Below the pieces are notes generated by a model. It had not been told where the DNA came from. It was given only the letters and a program-made list of their open reading frames with translations, and made no database searches. A stretch of DNA of 58,934 nt, from contig CANIVF010000022.1 in the NCBI GenBank assembly GCA_947470895.1, positions 1 through 58,934 of the forward strand. Reading direction: 5' to 3'. Source of the DNA: Bacteroidota bacterium (GTDB lineage Bacteria > Bacteroidota > Bacteroidia > Cytophagales > Cyclobacteriaceae). A program made the position numbers and the translations under genes. Numbering within the stretch: the stretch's first letter is position 1; each line of letters begins with the position of its first letter. Positions 1 to 9,169 of the stretch are shown here, piece by piece.

Positions 1-1363
1 AATATAAGGGCCATAACTCCTGCCGCATTAGGAGAGGCCGCTGACGTCCCGCTGAAACATGTCCAATAGTCATTAGATGTTTGGCCTGCAGAACCTTGCA
101 GATCAGTAGTATAGATGCAACTACCAGGTGCAACTACATCTAAACCTGTCCCATAGTTTGAGGTAGAAACCCTTGTGTTACTTTGATCCAAGGAACCAAC
201 GGCAATAACATTTTGAAGTATTGCGGGATATGCGACTGTTCCAGAAGAATTATTCTGAGTAATGGCAAAAAACACAATCCCTAGACCATTACGCCCAATT
301 GATGTTGCTCTATTTATTTCATCGGTTACTAACTGGTTACTAGCCCCAATTGTTCCCGCGGAGATGTTTACAATGTCCGCGAAATTGTTCACTGTCAACC
401 AATCAATTCCAGCAGCCATAGCTTGGAAATCCAGAGTTTGCCCGCTACCAACTTTTACTGGAACAATTCTCGAATTGTGAGCCACACCTGCTACTCCCAT
501 ACCATTATTTGCAGTAGCCGCAACAATCCCTGCACAGTTTGTACCATGGGCATCAAAGGCCCCTGTGCCAGTGGCATTGCCATTATTTCCACCACCAGTT
601 GCATCAAAACCAGGAAGCAGATTTCCTGCCAAATCAGGATGACTCAATTCCACTCCATTATCAAGTATTGCTACTCGCACGGTGTTACAACCTGCCGTTA
701 CTGCCCATGCGGCAGGCACATTCATGCTATTAAGAGCCCATTGGCTGTTGAAAGCTGGATCATTCGTACCAAAGCCAAAATCAATTTAAAAATTTGGTTC
801 AGCATAACGAAATAAACCGGATTGTGAAGCATCAAATGCTATTTCAATAGAATTTTTCTTTGCGTGCTTTTTGATTGAAACAATATATACTCGCTCATCA
901 TACTCATATCTTTTTTCAATTTTGCAATCATTAGTTTTACAAAAATCTTCTAAAGTAATTATATCGGATGATTTATTTAGGCCAACAATAAATTCATTTG
1001 TTATTGCAGCAACAATATCACCATTCTCAAGATAAGGAGCAATAAATTCAATATTTTCATTTTCTTTAAATTCAGAATGAAGTAATCTCATTTCTGATTT
1101 TGTCATCATTTCACTTGGAGTTACTACATAGAAGTCTTTATATAGTGGAATTGGCTTAAAATGTTTGTTGGTTTTTGCACTGATCAATTCATTTAAATTC
1201 GGTGCTTCTTTAGAAAATTTTACAATGAATTTTTTCAAGGACAAATTATAAGGAATTTTCTTATTCTGATATGCGGAATAAAAATCTTGTGAAAATAAAT
1301 TTGTTGTCAATAGGACAAAAAAATCACCTTTTTCGTCAAGCTACAAAGTTTCTTTGTTTTCAT
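1..1363 (-). pseudogene. Secreted S8 subtilisin-like protease, broken by a frameshift and an in-frame stop
   Basis: Reading the minus strand from an ATG at 1361-1363 gives a Lys-rich start and hydrophobic signal peptide. That frame stops at once unless one base is gained in the A7 run at 1317-1323. The next frame holds a propeptide of about 170 residues ending GLFRYAEPNF, then TAA at 786-788. The same frame continues past the stop into a subtilase catalytic domain: Asp in ILDNG (660-662), His in AHGTNC (546-548) and Ser in GTSAASP (42-44), all intact. The C-terminus runs off the left edge. Subtilases of this kind are exported, and the propeptide is normally cleaved off. The two lesions make this a recent pseudogene or a pair of sequencing errors. 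Programmed -1 slippage on T TTT TTG could repair the first lesion but not the TAA. The ATG overlaps the end of the upstream lipoprotein gene, so the two were probably co-transcribed. Confidence 0.85.
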
Positions 1364-1826
1364 AAGAGATATTTCCAATTGATTGTTTATTAATAAGGAG
1401 GAAGTAATATAATATTGATTCTCCACCACAAAGCACTCCGCCTGATATATCCGTTTTGATATATGTTACTAGATGATATCCATCACATGTCTTAAATAGT
1501 GTTTGACCATTTATTTTTGCACAAGTTGGCCAATAAATTTTACCAGCTAAGAGTGTGTGGTTTTCAAAATTAACCGATGGAGTATCATTAACACATTTGA
1601 CATGGTTTATATAATCGTCTGTTTTGGTAATTATTAAATCTACTGATTTTCCATTTTTAATACTGTCAGCGTTTATTACTCTGCAAGAGTTATTAACTGT
1701 CTCTACATAAAGAGGGATGGTTTCAACGAATAACTCTTCAGTATTTTGACCACAATTATCGCATCCAAAATTTATTAATAGAATCAAACAGGATAAACTT
1801 ATTGAAATCGAAAAAACCTTTAACAT
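1341..1826 (-). CDS. Small putative lipoprotein upstream of the subtilase, function unknown
   Basis: A 161-residue protein with a hydrophobic N-terminus (residues 4-20) and a cysteine in FGCDNC that could be a lipobox Cys, so probably anchored in the envelope. It has about eight cysteines, several of which could form disulphides. I recognise no family. Base composition is AT-rich compared with the housekeeping genes further right. Its stop codon lies inside the likely start of the subtilase gene, which suggests translational coupling. A protease inhibitor, chaperone or partner is possible from position alone; nothing in the sequence proves it. Confidence 0.6.
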   Translation of the reverse strand: MLKVFSISISLSCLILLINFGCDNCGQNTEELFVETIPLYVETVNNSCRVINADSIKNGKSVDLIITKTDDYINHVKCVNDTPSVNFENHTLLAGKIYWPTCAKINGQTLFKTCDGYHLVTYIKTDISGGVLCGGESILYYFLLINKQSIGNISYENKETL

Positions 1827-1893
1827 AAATTTCCAGATTTAATACAATATGAATATAGGCAAAGACAAACTAAGCAGTCAAGTTATTTATAAA

Positions 1894-2829
1894 CTATTTT
1901 AAACTAGCATGTTTTAATTTGGCTCTTTTCCTTGATTTTATAACGAGAAAGGAAAGCCTCATCTGCTTTCCGGCATACTTATGTTTGGGTATTGGAACAT
2001 TCTCATAGACTTCAGGTTCTCCAAACCAGGCATATACTTTCGCCTTCAGCGTGATCATTCCAGAAATATTTCCTTCTGCGTTGGCAGTCCATCGCGATAT
2101 TAGTTCTTCGGCATGTGCTGACAAACCGATCTGCGGTTGTGTTTTTTTGAGGATGATGGGCTTCTGGATATCGTTCCAAATTCTCTGCACGATCTGTCTC
2201 GTGTCGAGCAACTCGTGCGAAAGAGAATCAAACTTGCGCGTGATCTTGTTTTGATTTTTTTCCAGGTAGTTATCAGCAACTTTGCGCAGGTTAACCTGAA
2301 CGAAGGCAATTTTAATGGAGGGCTCCATCTCCCAAACTATTCCTTCTAATGTAGTGGTGGAATTTATTCCCCAACCATCATCCAGATTAATTTTTGATTT
2401 CAGATTTAGAATCACTTCTGCTACAATCGGTTTTTCATTTTGTATGCGAATACCTATGGCTTTCTTCTTAAAGCGAAAGCTGATCCGCAAAGGAACCTTC
2501 GCTGATAGCTCACCGGGCGTCCACGCAAAACGGATTGGGTTGGTGCGCTCCAACTCTAAATAAATACTGTCCTTCTTCTTATCGCCAACGGCAAGCCACT
2601 CCTTAATAAAGACTCCTTTCAATTTCGTGTTGACCATCTTCTCCAGATCCTTCAATTGAAATTCTATCGGGATGCGCATGGTCGACACCGGCACGATCAG
2701 GCTAGAATCGAGCGCAGATCGAATCGGCTCAACCGGGCGAATAGGCTTGCTGAATAAAAAGAACCACACCCCCAATGCCACAGCCATCAGGATGATGAGC
2801 GCCAATACGATCTTTATCCACGTTCTCAT
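1894..2829 (-). CDS. DUF4403 family membrane-anchored protein, probably C-terminally truncated
   Basis: 311 residues with one N-terminal transmembrane helix (about 5-27) followed by a long beta-rich region. The order of segments fits DUF4403: SLIVPVSTMRIPIEF near 43-57, a WGINSTTTLEG stretch near 153-163, then EPSIKIAFVQV and a later KPIIL. DUF4403 proteins are envelope proteins of unknown function and are usually well over 400 residues. Here the end is a short basic tail (KSRKRAKLKHASLK) that does not look like the family. The truncation point borders the AT-rich lipoprotein/subtilase block, so a recombination junction near 1.9 kb is a reasonable inference. Confidence 0.65.
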   Translation of the reverse strand: MRTWIKIVLALIILMAVALGVWFFLFSKPIRPVEPIRSALDSSLIVPVSTMRIPIEFQLKDLEKMVNTKLKGVFIKEWLAVGDKKKDSIYLELERTNPIRFAWTPGELSAKVPLRISFRFKKKAIGIRIQNEKPIVAEVILNLKSKINLDDGWGINSTTTLEGIVWEMEPSIKIAFVQVNLRKVADNYLEKNQNKITRKFDSLSHELLDTRQIVQRIWNDIQKPIILKKTQPQIGLSAHAEELISRWTANAEGNISGMITLKAKVYAWFGEPEVYENVPIPKHKYAGKQMRLSFLVIKSRKRAKLKHASLK

Positions 2830-2871
2830 TTGCCTCTTGTCATAGTTTTATCGGTGCTCCTGTTACCTACA

Positions 2872-2879
2872 TAGTTTTG
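2872..2879 (+). promoter_or_regulatory. Putative Bacteroidota -7 box TAGTTTTG upstream of the amidohydrolase gene
   Basis: The sequence matches the TAnnTTTG consensus. A transcript starting about 7 bases downstream would have a leader of roughly 35 bases before the ATG at 2921. The -33 region is only TTTTA, so the match is partial. Confidence 0.4.
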
Positions 2880-2920
2880 CATTTTGAAAATACTTACTTT
2901 CCGAAACTAATTTCTAATGC

Positions 2921-4498
2921 ATGAGAAAGATATTTCTGATTTTTAGTCTTTTCGTTTCCACCGGGCTAATGGCTCAAGTTGCAAAAGCACCGGAAGTAAA
3001 AGAAGGCGATGGTCCTTATACACAATTAATCATCCGCGGTGTAATGCTGATTGATGGCACCGGTGCACCTCCGGTAGGTCCTGTTGATATTGTAGTAAAA
3101 CAGAATCGCATCGTTAGTATCGCAAGTATTGGGTTGCCTACGCCTGGCATGGTAAACACCTCGAACAGACCTAAGCTCGAGGCCGGTGGCAAAGAACTTA
3201 ACTGCGAAGGAATGTACCTGATGCCCGGCTTTGTAGATATGCACGGACATATCGGTGGCAACCAAGCTCCCTTTGCGGAATATGTGTTCAAGCTTTGGAT
3301 GGCACACGGTGTAACAACCGTGAAAGAACCCGGCTCGGGTAATGGTGTGGATTGGGTGCTCGATCAAAAAGCGAAGAGTGAAAAAAATCTGATTACCGCT
3401 CCGCGTATCAAAGCGTATGTTTCATTTGGTTCAGGTGCTAAAGAACCCATTCGCTCACCAGAGCAAGCACGTGCCTGGGTAAATGAAAATAAAGCGAAGG
3501 GCGCTGATGGAATTAAATTCTTTGGGGCTGCGCCTGACATTATGGAAGCTGCCATTCGTGAAAACAAAAGACTTGGCTTGCGCTCCACCAGCCATCATGC
3601 GCAACTTGGTGTTGCCCGCTGGAATGTGTTTCATTCTGCACGTGCCGGCATGACATCCATGGAGCACTGGTATGGTTTACCCGAAGCGATGTTGGATAAT
3701 AACACCATTCAGGATTATCCTTTATCGTATAACTATTCCAACGAACAACATCGTTTTGAGGAAGCCGGCAAACTTTGGAAACAAGCTGCCGCTCCATTCA
3801 CTCCCAAGTGGAATGCGTTGATGGATTCATTATTGAAATTTGATTTCACACTCGACCCTACCTTCAACATCTATGAAGCATCGCGCGATTTGCATAAGGC
3901 ACGCAGGCACGAGTGGCACGAAGTGTATACGCTTCCCCAGTTGTGGGCATTTTATCAACCCAGTCGCATTGCACACGGATCGTATTGGTTTTCGTGGGGA
4001 ACCGAGCAAGAAGTAGCGTGGAAAGAAAACTACAGGTTGTGGATGACTTTCGTGAATGAATATAAAAATCGCGGTGGGCGGGTAACAGTGGGCACCGACT
4101 CAGGATTTATCTTTCAACTCTATGGATTTGCTTATGTAAGAGAAATGGAATTGTTGCGCGAAGCTGGGTTTCACCCTCTTGAAGTCATTCGCTCGGCTAC
4201 CTTGTTTGGTGCGCAAGCATTGGGTATGGATAAAGAAATTGGTTCTGTTGAAATTGGTAAACTTGCTGATTTCGCGATCACCGATGTAAACCCATTAGAA
4301 AACCTTCAGGCATTGAATGGCATGGGCGCGATTAAACTTATGGACGATAATACCGTGAAGCGCGTAGGTGGCATCAAGTATACCGTGAAAGATGGTATTA
4401 TCTATGATGCTAAAAAGTTATTGGAAGATGTGAAGAAAATAGTTGATCAGGAAAAAGCGAAAGCAGGTTTTGTATTAAAGCAGCCTGGCATGAATTAA
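2921..4498 (+). CDS. Secreted metal-dependent amidohydrolase
   Basis: 525 residues with a clear signal peptide (1-18, cut before Gln19), so it acts outside the cytoplasm. It has the amidohydrolase superfamily layout: a beta-sandwich start ending in MPGFVDMHGH (metal-binding His108 and His110), GIKFFG with Lys199 in the position of the usual carboxylated Lys, SHHAQLG (His225/226), MEHW (His249) and GTDSG (Asp393). The final ADFAITDVNPLENL segment is the returning sandwich strand seen in imidazolonepropionase-like and prolidase-like amidohydrolases. The substrate cannot be told from sequence. The gene is monocistronic, ending in a strong bidirectional terminator shared with the convergent Lys/Glu-rich gene. 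Confidence 0.9.
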   Translation: MRKIFLIFSLFVSTGLMAQVAKAPEVKEGDGPYTQLIIRGVMLIDGTGAPPVGPVDIVVKQNRIVSIASIGLPTPGMVNTSNRPKLEAGGKELNCEGMYLMPGFVDMHGHIGGNQAPFAEYVFKLWMAHGVTTVKEPGSGNGVDWVLDQKAKSEKNLITAPRIKAYVSFGSGAKEPIRSPEQARAWVNENKAKGADGIKFFGAAPDIMEAAIRENKRLGLRSTSHHAQLGVARWNVFHSARAGMTSMEHWYGLPEAMLDNNTIQDYPLSYNYSNEQHRFEEAGKLWKQAAAPFTPKWNALMDSLLKFDFTLDPTFNIYEASRDLHKARRHEWHEVYTLPQLWAFYQPSRIAHGSYWFSWGTEQEVAWKENYRLWMTFVNEYKNRGGRVTVGTDSGFIFQLYGFAYVREMELLREAGFHPLEVIRSATLFGAQALGMDKEIGSVEIGKLADFAITDVNPLENLQALNGMGAIKLMDDNTVKRVGGIKYTVKDGIIYDAKKLLEDVKKIVDQEKAKAGFVLKQPGMN

Positions 4499-4500
4499 AT

Positions 4501-4528
4501 AAAAAGGCCCCGGTAAAGGGGCCTTTTT
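4501..4528. terminator. Bidirectional intrinsic terminator between convergent genes
   Basis: A perfect 11-bp stem, AAAAAGGCCCC / GGGGCCTTTTT, with loop GGTAAA. It gives a T-tract on either strand, and lies between stop codons at 4498 (+) and 4534 (-). Confidence 0.9.
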
Positions 4529-4533
4529 CAACA

Positions 4534-4908
4534 TTAATCTTTTTTCTTCTTGCTGCCTGATTGCTCTTTTTTCTCTTTTGATTTTCCTTCGGTAGCTGAT
4601 TTTTGTTCTTGCTCCTTTCCTGAAACTTTTCCTTTGCCCTTACCTTTATTCTCCTCCCCGCGTTTTGCCTCTTTTTCTCCTTTCTCCTTTGATTCGTGCC
4701 CTTCATGCTCCTTCATATACTTTCCTTCTTTTCCATCTTTTTCTTTCATCTCCTTGCCTTCCTTCTTCTTCTCTGCTTCTTCCTTCTCCTCTCTGGTCTT
4801 CTCTTTCATTTCTTTTTCTTGCTTAGGATCCTGTTCTTGTGCCATCGCCATTCCGGTAAATCCGAACATCAGGGTAATCATCGCTGCTATGCAAATCAAT
4901 TTTTTCAT
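4534..4908 (-). CDS. Small secreted Lys/Glu-rich low-complexity protein
   Basis: 124 residues with a standard signal peptide (1-23, ending AMA|Q). The mature part is almost entirely Lys, Glu, Gly, Asp and Ser, with runs such as KEKTREEKEEAEKKKEG and a His/Glu stretch EHEGHESKEK. It has no hydrophobic core, so it should be disordered or helical and highly charged in the periplasm or outside the cell. The shared terminator and good signal peptide argue that this strand is the real gene; the opposite strand only gives a Phe/Ser-rich mirror frame. No family is recognised. Metal or polyanion binding is conceivable but not shown. Confidence 0.7.
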   Translation of the reverse strand: MKKLICIAAMITLMFGFTGMAMAQEQDPKQEKEMKEKTREEKEEAEKKKEGKEMKEKDGKEGKYMKEHEGHESKEKGEKEAKRGEENKGKGKGKVSGKEQEQKSATEGKSKEKKEQSGSKKKKD

Positions 4909-5018
4909 ACGGGTTTCTTTTTGGTGAGTTGCAAAACTAAAATAATGACCTAAATAAGTTCAATGAGGATCATTAATTAACTTCCTTTATCGTCTAATAA
5001 ACAAAATCACGCTAGACT

Positions 5019-5957
5019 ATGAAGTTTGTTTTCTTAACTCTTTTCTTTCCGGCACTTGGATTGATCACGGCCGCCTGCAGCAGCACGAGCGAAAACATAG
5101 CCGCAGAACCAGAAGTATATTCCCTCCTGGGCGAAGAGTATTTTGCACCTACCGAAGTAAATCCAAAACTAGATAGTAATCTGGCTGTGGCTAGAAAAAT
5201 TTTCGACAAAGATCCATCCGAAGAAAATTATATCTGGCTAGGAAGAAGAACAGCCTACCTCACCCGCTACAACGAAGCCATCAATATTTTTAGTGAGGGC
5301 ATCGATCTATATCCAAACTCGTATCGGCTATATCGCCACCGTGGCCATCGGTATATCTCGCAAAGAAAATTTGATGCAGCCATTGCCGATTTAAAAAAAG
5401 CTGCTGAGCTAATGAAAGACGTACCCTTGGAAATTGAACCAGACGGTCAACCCAACAAATTAAATCAACCGCTCTCCAGCACGCAGTTTAACGTGTGGTA
5501 TCACCTGGGGCTGGCGCATTATCTGAAAAGTGAATACGACCTTGCCGAGGAAGCGTATCTGGAATGCATGAATGTATCCAACAACGATGACCTCATCACC
5601 GCCACGGTAGATTGGCTTTACATGACGTATTGCCGCGAAGGAAAAAAACAAGAAGCCAGAAAACTACTGACCATGATTAACAACACCATGATCATCATCG
5701 AAAATGATTCGTACTTCAACCGACTCAATCTCTATAAGGGTAAGCTGCCGGTGGATTCCGTTTTATCGGTGAATACCTCCAGCGAAGACGCAGATCTCGC
5801 ATTGGCTACACAAGGTTATGGCGTTGGCAATTGGTATCTATACCAGGGCGACAGCAGCCACGCGGTAGAAATTTTTGATCGGGTAATGAATGGCAAACAC
5901 TTTTCTGCCTTTGGATTTATTGCCGCTGAAGCAGACATGGCCAGGCTGAGGAAGTGA
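5019..5957 (+). CDS. TPR-repeat lipoprotein
   Basis: 312 residues. A lipoprotein signal peptide ends at ITAAC|SS (Cys20), so it is likely membrane-anchored in the periplasm or outer membrane. Tetratricopeptide-like helices follow, for example residues about 65-130 (NYIWLGRRTAYLTRYNEAINIF, then YRLYRHRGHRYISQRKFDAAI) and about 165-190 (YHLGLAHYLKSEYDLAEEAY). TPRs mediate protein-protein contacts and there is no catalytic domain. It stands alone on the plus strand, with about 100 bp before the DUF1801 gene. A specific partner cannot be named. Confidence 0.85.
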   Translation: MKFVFLTLFFPALGLITAACSSTSENIAAEPEVYSLLGEEYFAPTEVNPKLDSNLAVARKIFDKDPSEENYIWLGRRTAYLTRYNEAINIFSEGIDLYPNSYRLYRHRGHRYISQRKFDAAIADLKKAAELMKDVPLEIEPDGQPNKLNQPLSSTQFNVWYHLGLAHYLKSEYDLAEEAYLECMNVSNNDDLITATVDWLYMTYCREGKKQEARKLLTMINNTMIIIENDSYFNRLNLYKGKLPVDSVLSVNTSSEDADLALATQGYGVGNWYLYQGDSSHAVEIFDRVMNGKHFSAFGFIAAEADMARLRK

Positions 5958-6059
5958 TACGCACACACATGCTTAAAACATACTGATGAGCAAACCAATC
6001 GGCAAAAGTGAATGCGCATTCATGCCGAATTTCGGCATAGCCATTAAGGTTAACTAAAA

Positions 6060-6431
6060 ATGAAAAACGCACTGGATAATTTCTACTTACAAAAGGAAGA
6101 GCCCATAAAGAGTTTCTTGCTTGCATTGCGCGAAATTATCCTGTCGCACGACCGCGAAATCACCAGCACCTGGAAATACGGAATGCCATTTTTCTGTTAT
6201 AAGGGTAAAATGTTTTGCTATTTGTGGGTTCATAAAAAATACCTTCAACCATACATCGGCATGGTTGAAGGCAAGCACCTTGATCACCCCGATCTGATCA
6301 TTGAAAAAAGAGCGCGCATGAAAATCATGCTATTCGATCCCACTAAAGATCTACCCATCAGAACCATCAAAATGATTTTAAAACAGGCGCTTCATCTCTA
6401 CCAATCAAAAGAAATCAACATCAAAGAATGA
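6060..6431 (+). CDS. DUF1801 (YdhG-like) domain protein
   Basis: 123 residues covering one complete DUF1801 domain. Family features are SHDREITSTWKYGMPFFCYKGKMFCYLW near residues 30-57 and KIMLFDPTKDLP near the end. The fold is that of small cytoplasmic proteins of unknown function found widely in Bacteroidota and Firmicutes. It has no signal peptide. Neighbours give no functional clue. Confidence 0.8.
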   Translation: MKNALDNFYLQKEEPIKSFLLALREIILSHDREITSTWKYGMPFFCYKGKMFCYLWVHKKYLQPYIGMVEGKHLDHPDLIIEKRARMKIMLFDPTKDLPIRTIKMILKQALHLYQSKEINIKE

Positions 6432-6596
6432 ACTCCTGACCGAGGAACTATAAGAAAAGATAAGCTGACAATAAAGCAGCACCATCACACTACCGTATCT
6501 GGAAATGTTGATCACAATCTCTTGGTGATTTGATAATTTACATTTATCAAACCGGCAACGAGCCAAGGGTATCTTTACACCGAAAAAATAAAAATC

Positions 6597-7676
6597 ATGT
6601 TCAAAAAAAATATTCTTCTTATTGGCCTGTTTCTCTTTATCGCTATTGCTGGCGTTGCTCAAAAGCGTGGCAAGCATCCTAAAAATATTATCCTCATGGT
6701 GGGCGATGGCATGGGTGCCGCACAAATTTATGCCGGGCTCACTGGTAATTTTGGCAAACTAGACCTGGAACAATGCACAACGGTTGGCTTTCATAAAAAC
6801 ACGGCCACGGATAATTATGTGACCGACTCTGCCGCTGGCGCCACTGCTTTTGCCTGCGGACAAAAAACCTATAACGGAGCCATTGGTGTAGATGCCAACG
6901 GAAAACCAATACCCACCATTCTTGAAATGGCTGAGCAACATGGTCTTGCAACTGGGCTAGTCGCCACATGCTCGATCACCCACGCAACACCAGCCAGTTT
7001 TATTTCGCACCAATCTTCGCGATCGCTGGACGAAAATATTGCCTTGGATTTTCTGAACACCGATGTGGATGTCTTCATCGGAGGCGGCCGCAAATTTTTT
7101 ACACAACGTAAGGACGGTCTGAATCTCAACGATTCATTAAAAGCAAGAGGCTATCACATTGCCAACTCCATGGCAGAAGTGCAGCAGGTAACCTCGGGTA
7201 AGCTCGCAGCATTTCTGGCCGATGAACATCAGGCCCGGTTTTCAGATGGCCGTGGTGATGAGTTGGTGAAATCCACGGAGGCAGCTATTCAACTTTTGAA
7301 TACCAACAAGAAAGGAATGTTTCTGATGATTGAAGGATCGCAAATCGATTGGGGCGGCCACAATAACAATATGCAATACATCGTTGACGAGATGATTGAC
7401 TTTGATCATGCCATTGGCAAGGTGATTGAATTTGCCCGCAACGATGGCAACACCCTGGTGATCATCACTGCCGATCATGAGACCGGAGGCCTTTCGCTTG
7501 TGGCAGGCAACATCAGCACGGGTGCTGTTGAAGGAAAGTTTACTACCAGCAATCACACAGGGGTGATGATACCCGTATTTGCTTATGGCCCGGGGGCCGA
7601 ACAATTTTCAGGCATCTATCAAAATTCAGATATCTTTCATAAGATGTTCAGCGCGTTTCGTTTTAAGAAAAAATAA
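6597..7676 (+). CDS. phoA: Alkaline phosphatase (PhoA type)
   Basis: 359 residues with a signal peptide (1-21), so periplasmic. All main motifs are present: VGDGMG (zinc/magnesium ligand Asp37), TDSAAGATA with nucleophile Ser78, SITHATPASF (His129, Thr131), MIEGSQIDWGGHNN (Glu246, Asp251, His255), TADHETGG (Asp293, His294) and SNHTG (His320). It hydrolyses phosphomonoesters to release phosphate. It is shorter than the E. coli enzyme, as many Bacteroidota versions are, through missing surface insertions. TATCTTTA at 6570-6577 is a weak -7 box candidate. Confidence 0.93.
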   Translation: MFKKNILLIGLFLFIAIAGVAQKRGKHPKNIILMVGDGMGAAQIYAGLTGNFGKLDLEQCTTVGFHKNTATDNYVTDSAAGATAFACGQKTYNGAIGVDANGKPIPTILEMAEQHGLATGLVATCSITHATPASFISHQSSRSLDENIALDFLNTDVDVFIGGGRKFFTQRKDGLNLNDSLKARGYHIANSMAEVQQVTSGKLAAFLADEHQARFSDGRGDELVKSTEAAIQLLNTNKKGMFLMIEGSQIDWGGHNNNMQYIVDEMIDFDHAIGKVIEFARNDGNTLVIITADHETGGLSLVAGNISTGAVEGKFTTSNHTGVMIPVFAYGPGAEQFSGIYQNSDIFHKMFSAFRFKKK

Positions 7677-7778
7677 TTTTTACCATAATCTACCTTCACC
7701 GTGACTGAGTGTGACAATTTTTTGTAAATTTAAAGGCCACGACATACGGTTGTGGGATTAAGCCAACTATAGACGAAG

Positions 7779-7808
7779 AGCTACCTGTTCATTCAGGTAG
7801 CTTTTTTT
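7779..7808 (+). terminator. Intrinsic terminator about 100 bases downstream of the alkaline phosphatase gene
   Basis: A 9-bp perfect stem, AGCTACCTG / CAGGTAGCT, with a 6-base loop and a T7 tract. The gap from the phoA stop (7676) is about 100 bases and has no reading frame. It may simply be the phosphatase 3' UTR; a short independent RNA is possible. Confidence 0.8.
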
Positions 7809-7872
7809 ATTTCTGATCATTCATTATGAGGGTGGCGCGCACTGCCAATTCCACCACGGTCAATGGCATACT

Positions 7873-9167
7873 TTGTTGACCCTTATGCAGAACAGTAAAA
7901 ATTCTCTGTTCGCCATCATCACCATCCTTATTGGCGGGATGGTCTGTATCGGCTGGCTCGCTAAATTGCTTGTACTCACTTCCATCGTGCCCGATCTGCC
8001 TTCCATGAAATTCAATATCGCGTTGAGTTTTATCCTGTTGGGCACCACCACGTATTTGCTTACCATCGATCAATATCCTCGCCTGCAATTGGTTTTTATT
8101 ACGGTCATTGTAAGCTATTGCACCATTTCGCTCATTCAGGACATCGCAGCGATGGAATTGCATATTGATGAATTATTTGTCAGGCATACTCACGTGCTCA
8201 ATGGCTCGCGGCCTGGCAGAATAGCTCAATCAACCGAAGTGTGCTCGGTCATGATCAGCATTGTGCTACTAGCCATGTGCAAGTCCGTCTTTCATTTGGT
8301 ACACCAAGTAATTATACATTTGGCGGCCCTGATTTCATTTATCGCCATCATTGGTTATTTATTAAATGTACCCCTCCTGTATAATTATTCTTTGTTCACA
8401 TCGATATCAATCCATTCGGCTTTGCTCATCTTCATGAACTCCATCAACATCTCCTTCTTAAACCCCAACATTGGAATGATGAAGTACTTTTCATCGGATA
8501 GAATCGGGAATAAAACCATCTTTCGATTATTTTCCCGGTTGGTGATCGCGGTGGTTGGTTTAAGTGTGGCGGAGTTAGCCTTGCATAAAAAGGGATTGGT
8601 AACCGATGAAGTGGGTTCAGCCCTATTCACCTTATCCTTCATTGTGATTGGGTTTCTGCTCATCTAAATCAAGGCACCTATATTGAACCGTATTGACAAA
8701 AAGCGCACGCAGGCAGAAGATGCATTAGAGAAGGTAAATGAAAACCTGGAAGTGATCATTCGTGAGCGAACTTAAAAAACTGGCCGAGCGCAAGCAATTG
8801 TTAAAAAATATTTTTGACCATACCGATGGTTTGATCTTAGTGAAAGGATTAGATGGTGTATACACCATGGGCATCAGGGCCTTGCTCAACACGTTTAATG
8901 AAACTCTGGAAAACCTGAATAAGAAAACGGTACATGAAATATTTGATGGTGAATTGGCCGCCAACTGGTGAAGGCAGATCAGGAAGTAGTGGAAACGGGC
9001 AATTCTATCACGTACGAATTAAAAACTTCCTCCGCCCGGGTGAGGTCTACTTCAGCACTAATAAATTTGCGATGCTTGATAGTAAGAATAACGTTACTTT
9101 TATTGCATCGCTATTTCAGGACGGGACACATTCGTCATAACTGATAGAGAATATCGGAAACAGTAGA
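7873..9167 (+). pseudogene. Decayed sensor histidine kinase: membrane sensor plus PAS, kinase domain gone
   Basis: The first part (7873-8667) encodes about 264 residues with seven or eight hydrophobic helices and a PGRIAQSTEVC turn typical of membrane sensor domains before PAS kinases. TAA at 8665-8667 is in frame with the following coiled coil (LNRIDKKRTQAEDALEKVNE and IIRERT). The frame then shifts near 8760 to ELKKLAERKQ and the start of a PAS domain (FDHTDGLILVKGLDGVY). It shifts again near 8968 (VKADQEVVETGNSITYEL), near 9040 (EVYFSTNKFAMLDSKNNV) and near 9135 (VITDREYRKQ). No HisKA or ATPase domain follows. At least one nonsense change and four frame changes show a dead gene. It normally would sense a signal at the membrane and phosphorylate a response regulator. 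Confidence 0.82.
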
Positions 9168-9169
9168 TG

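Noticed and set aside
262-815. Plus-strand frames in the first 800 bases
   Set aside because: They are opposite to a clear subtilase catalytic domain with an intact Asp-His-Ser triad.
4550-4927. Long plus-strand frame rich in Phe, Ser and Pro opposite the Lys/Glu-rich gene
   Set aside because: It is the mirror image of a low-complexity gene that has a good signal peptide and terminator on the minus strand.
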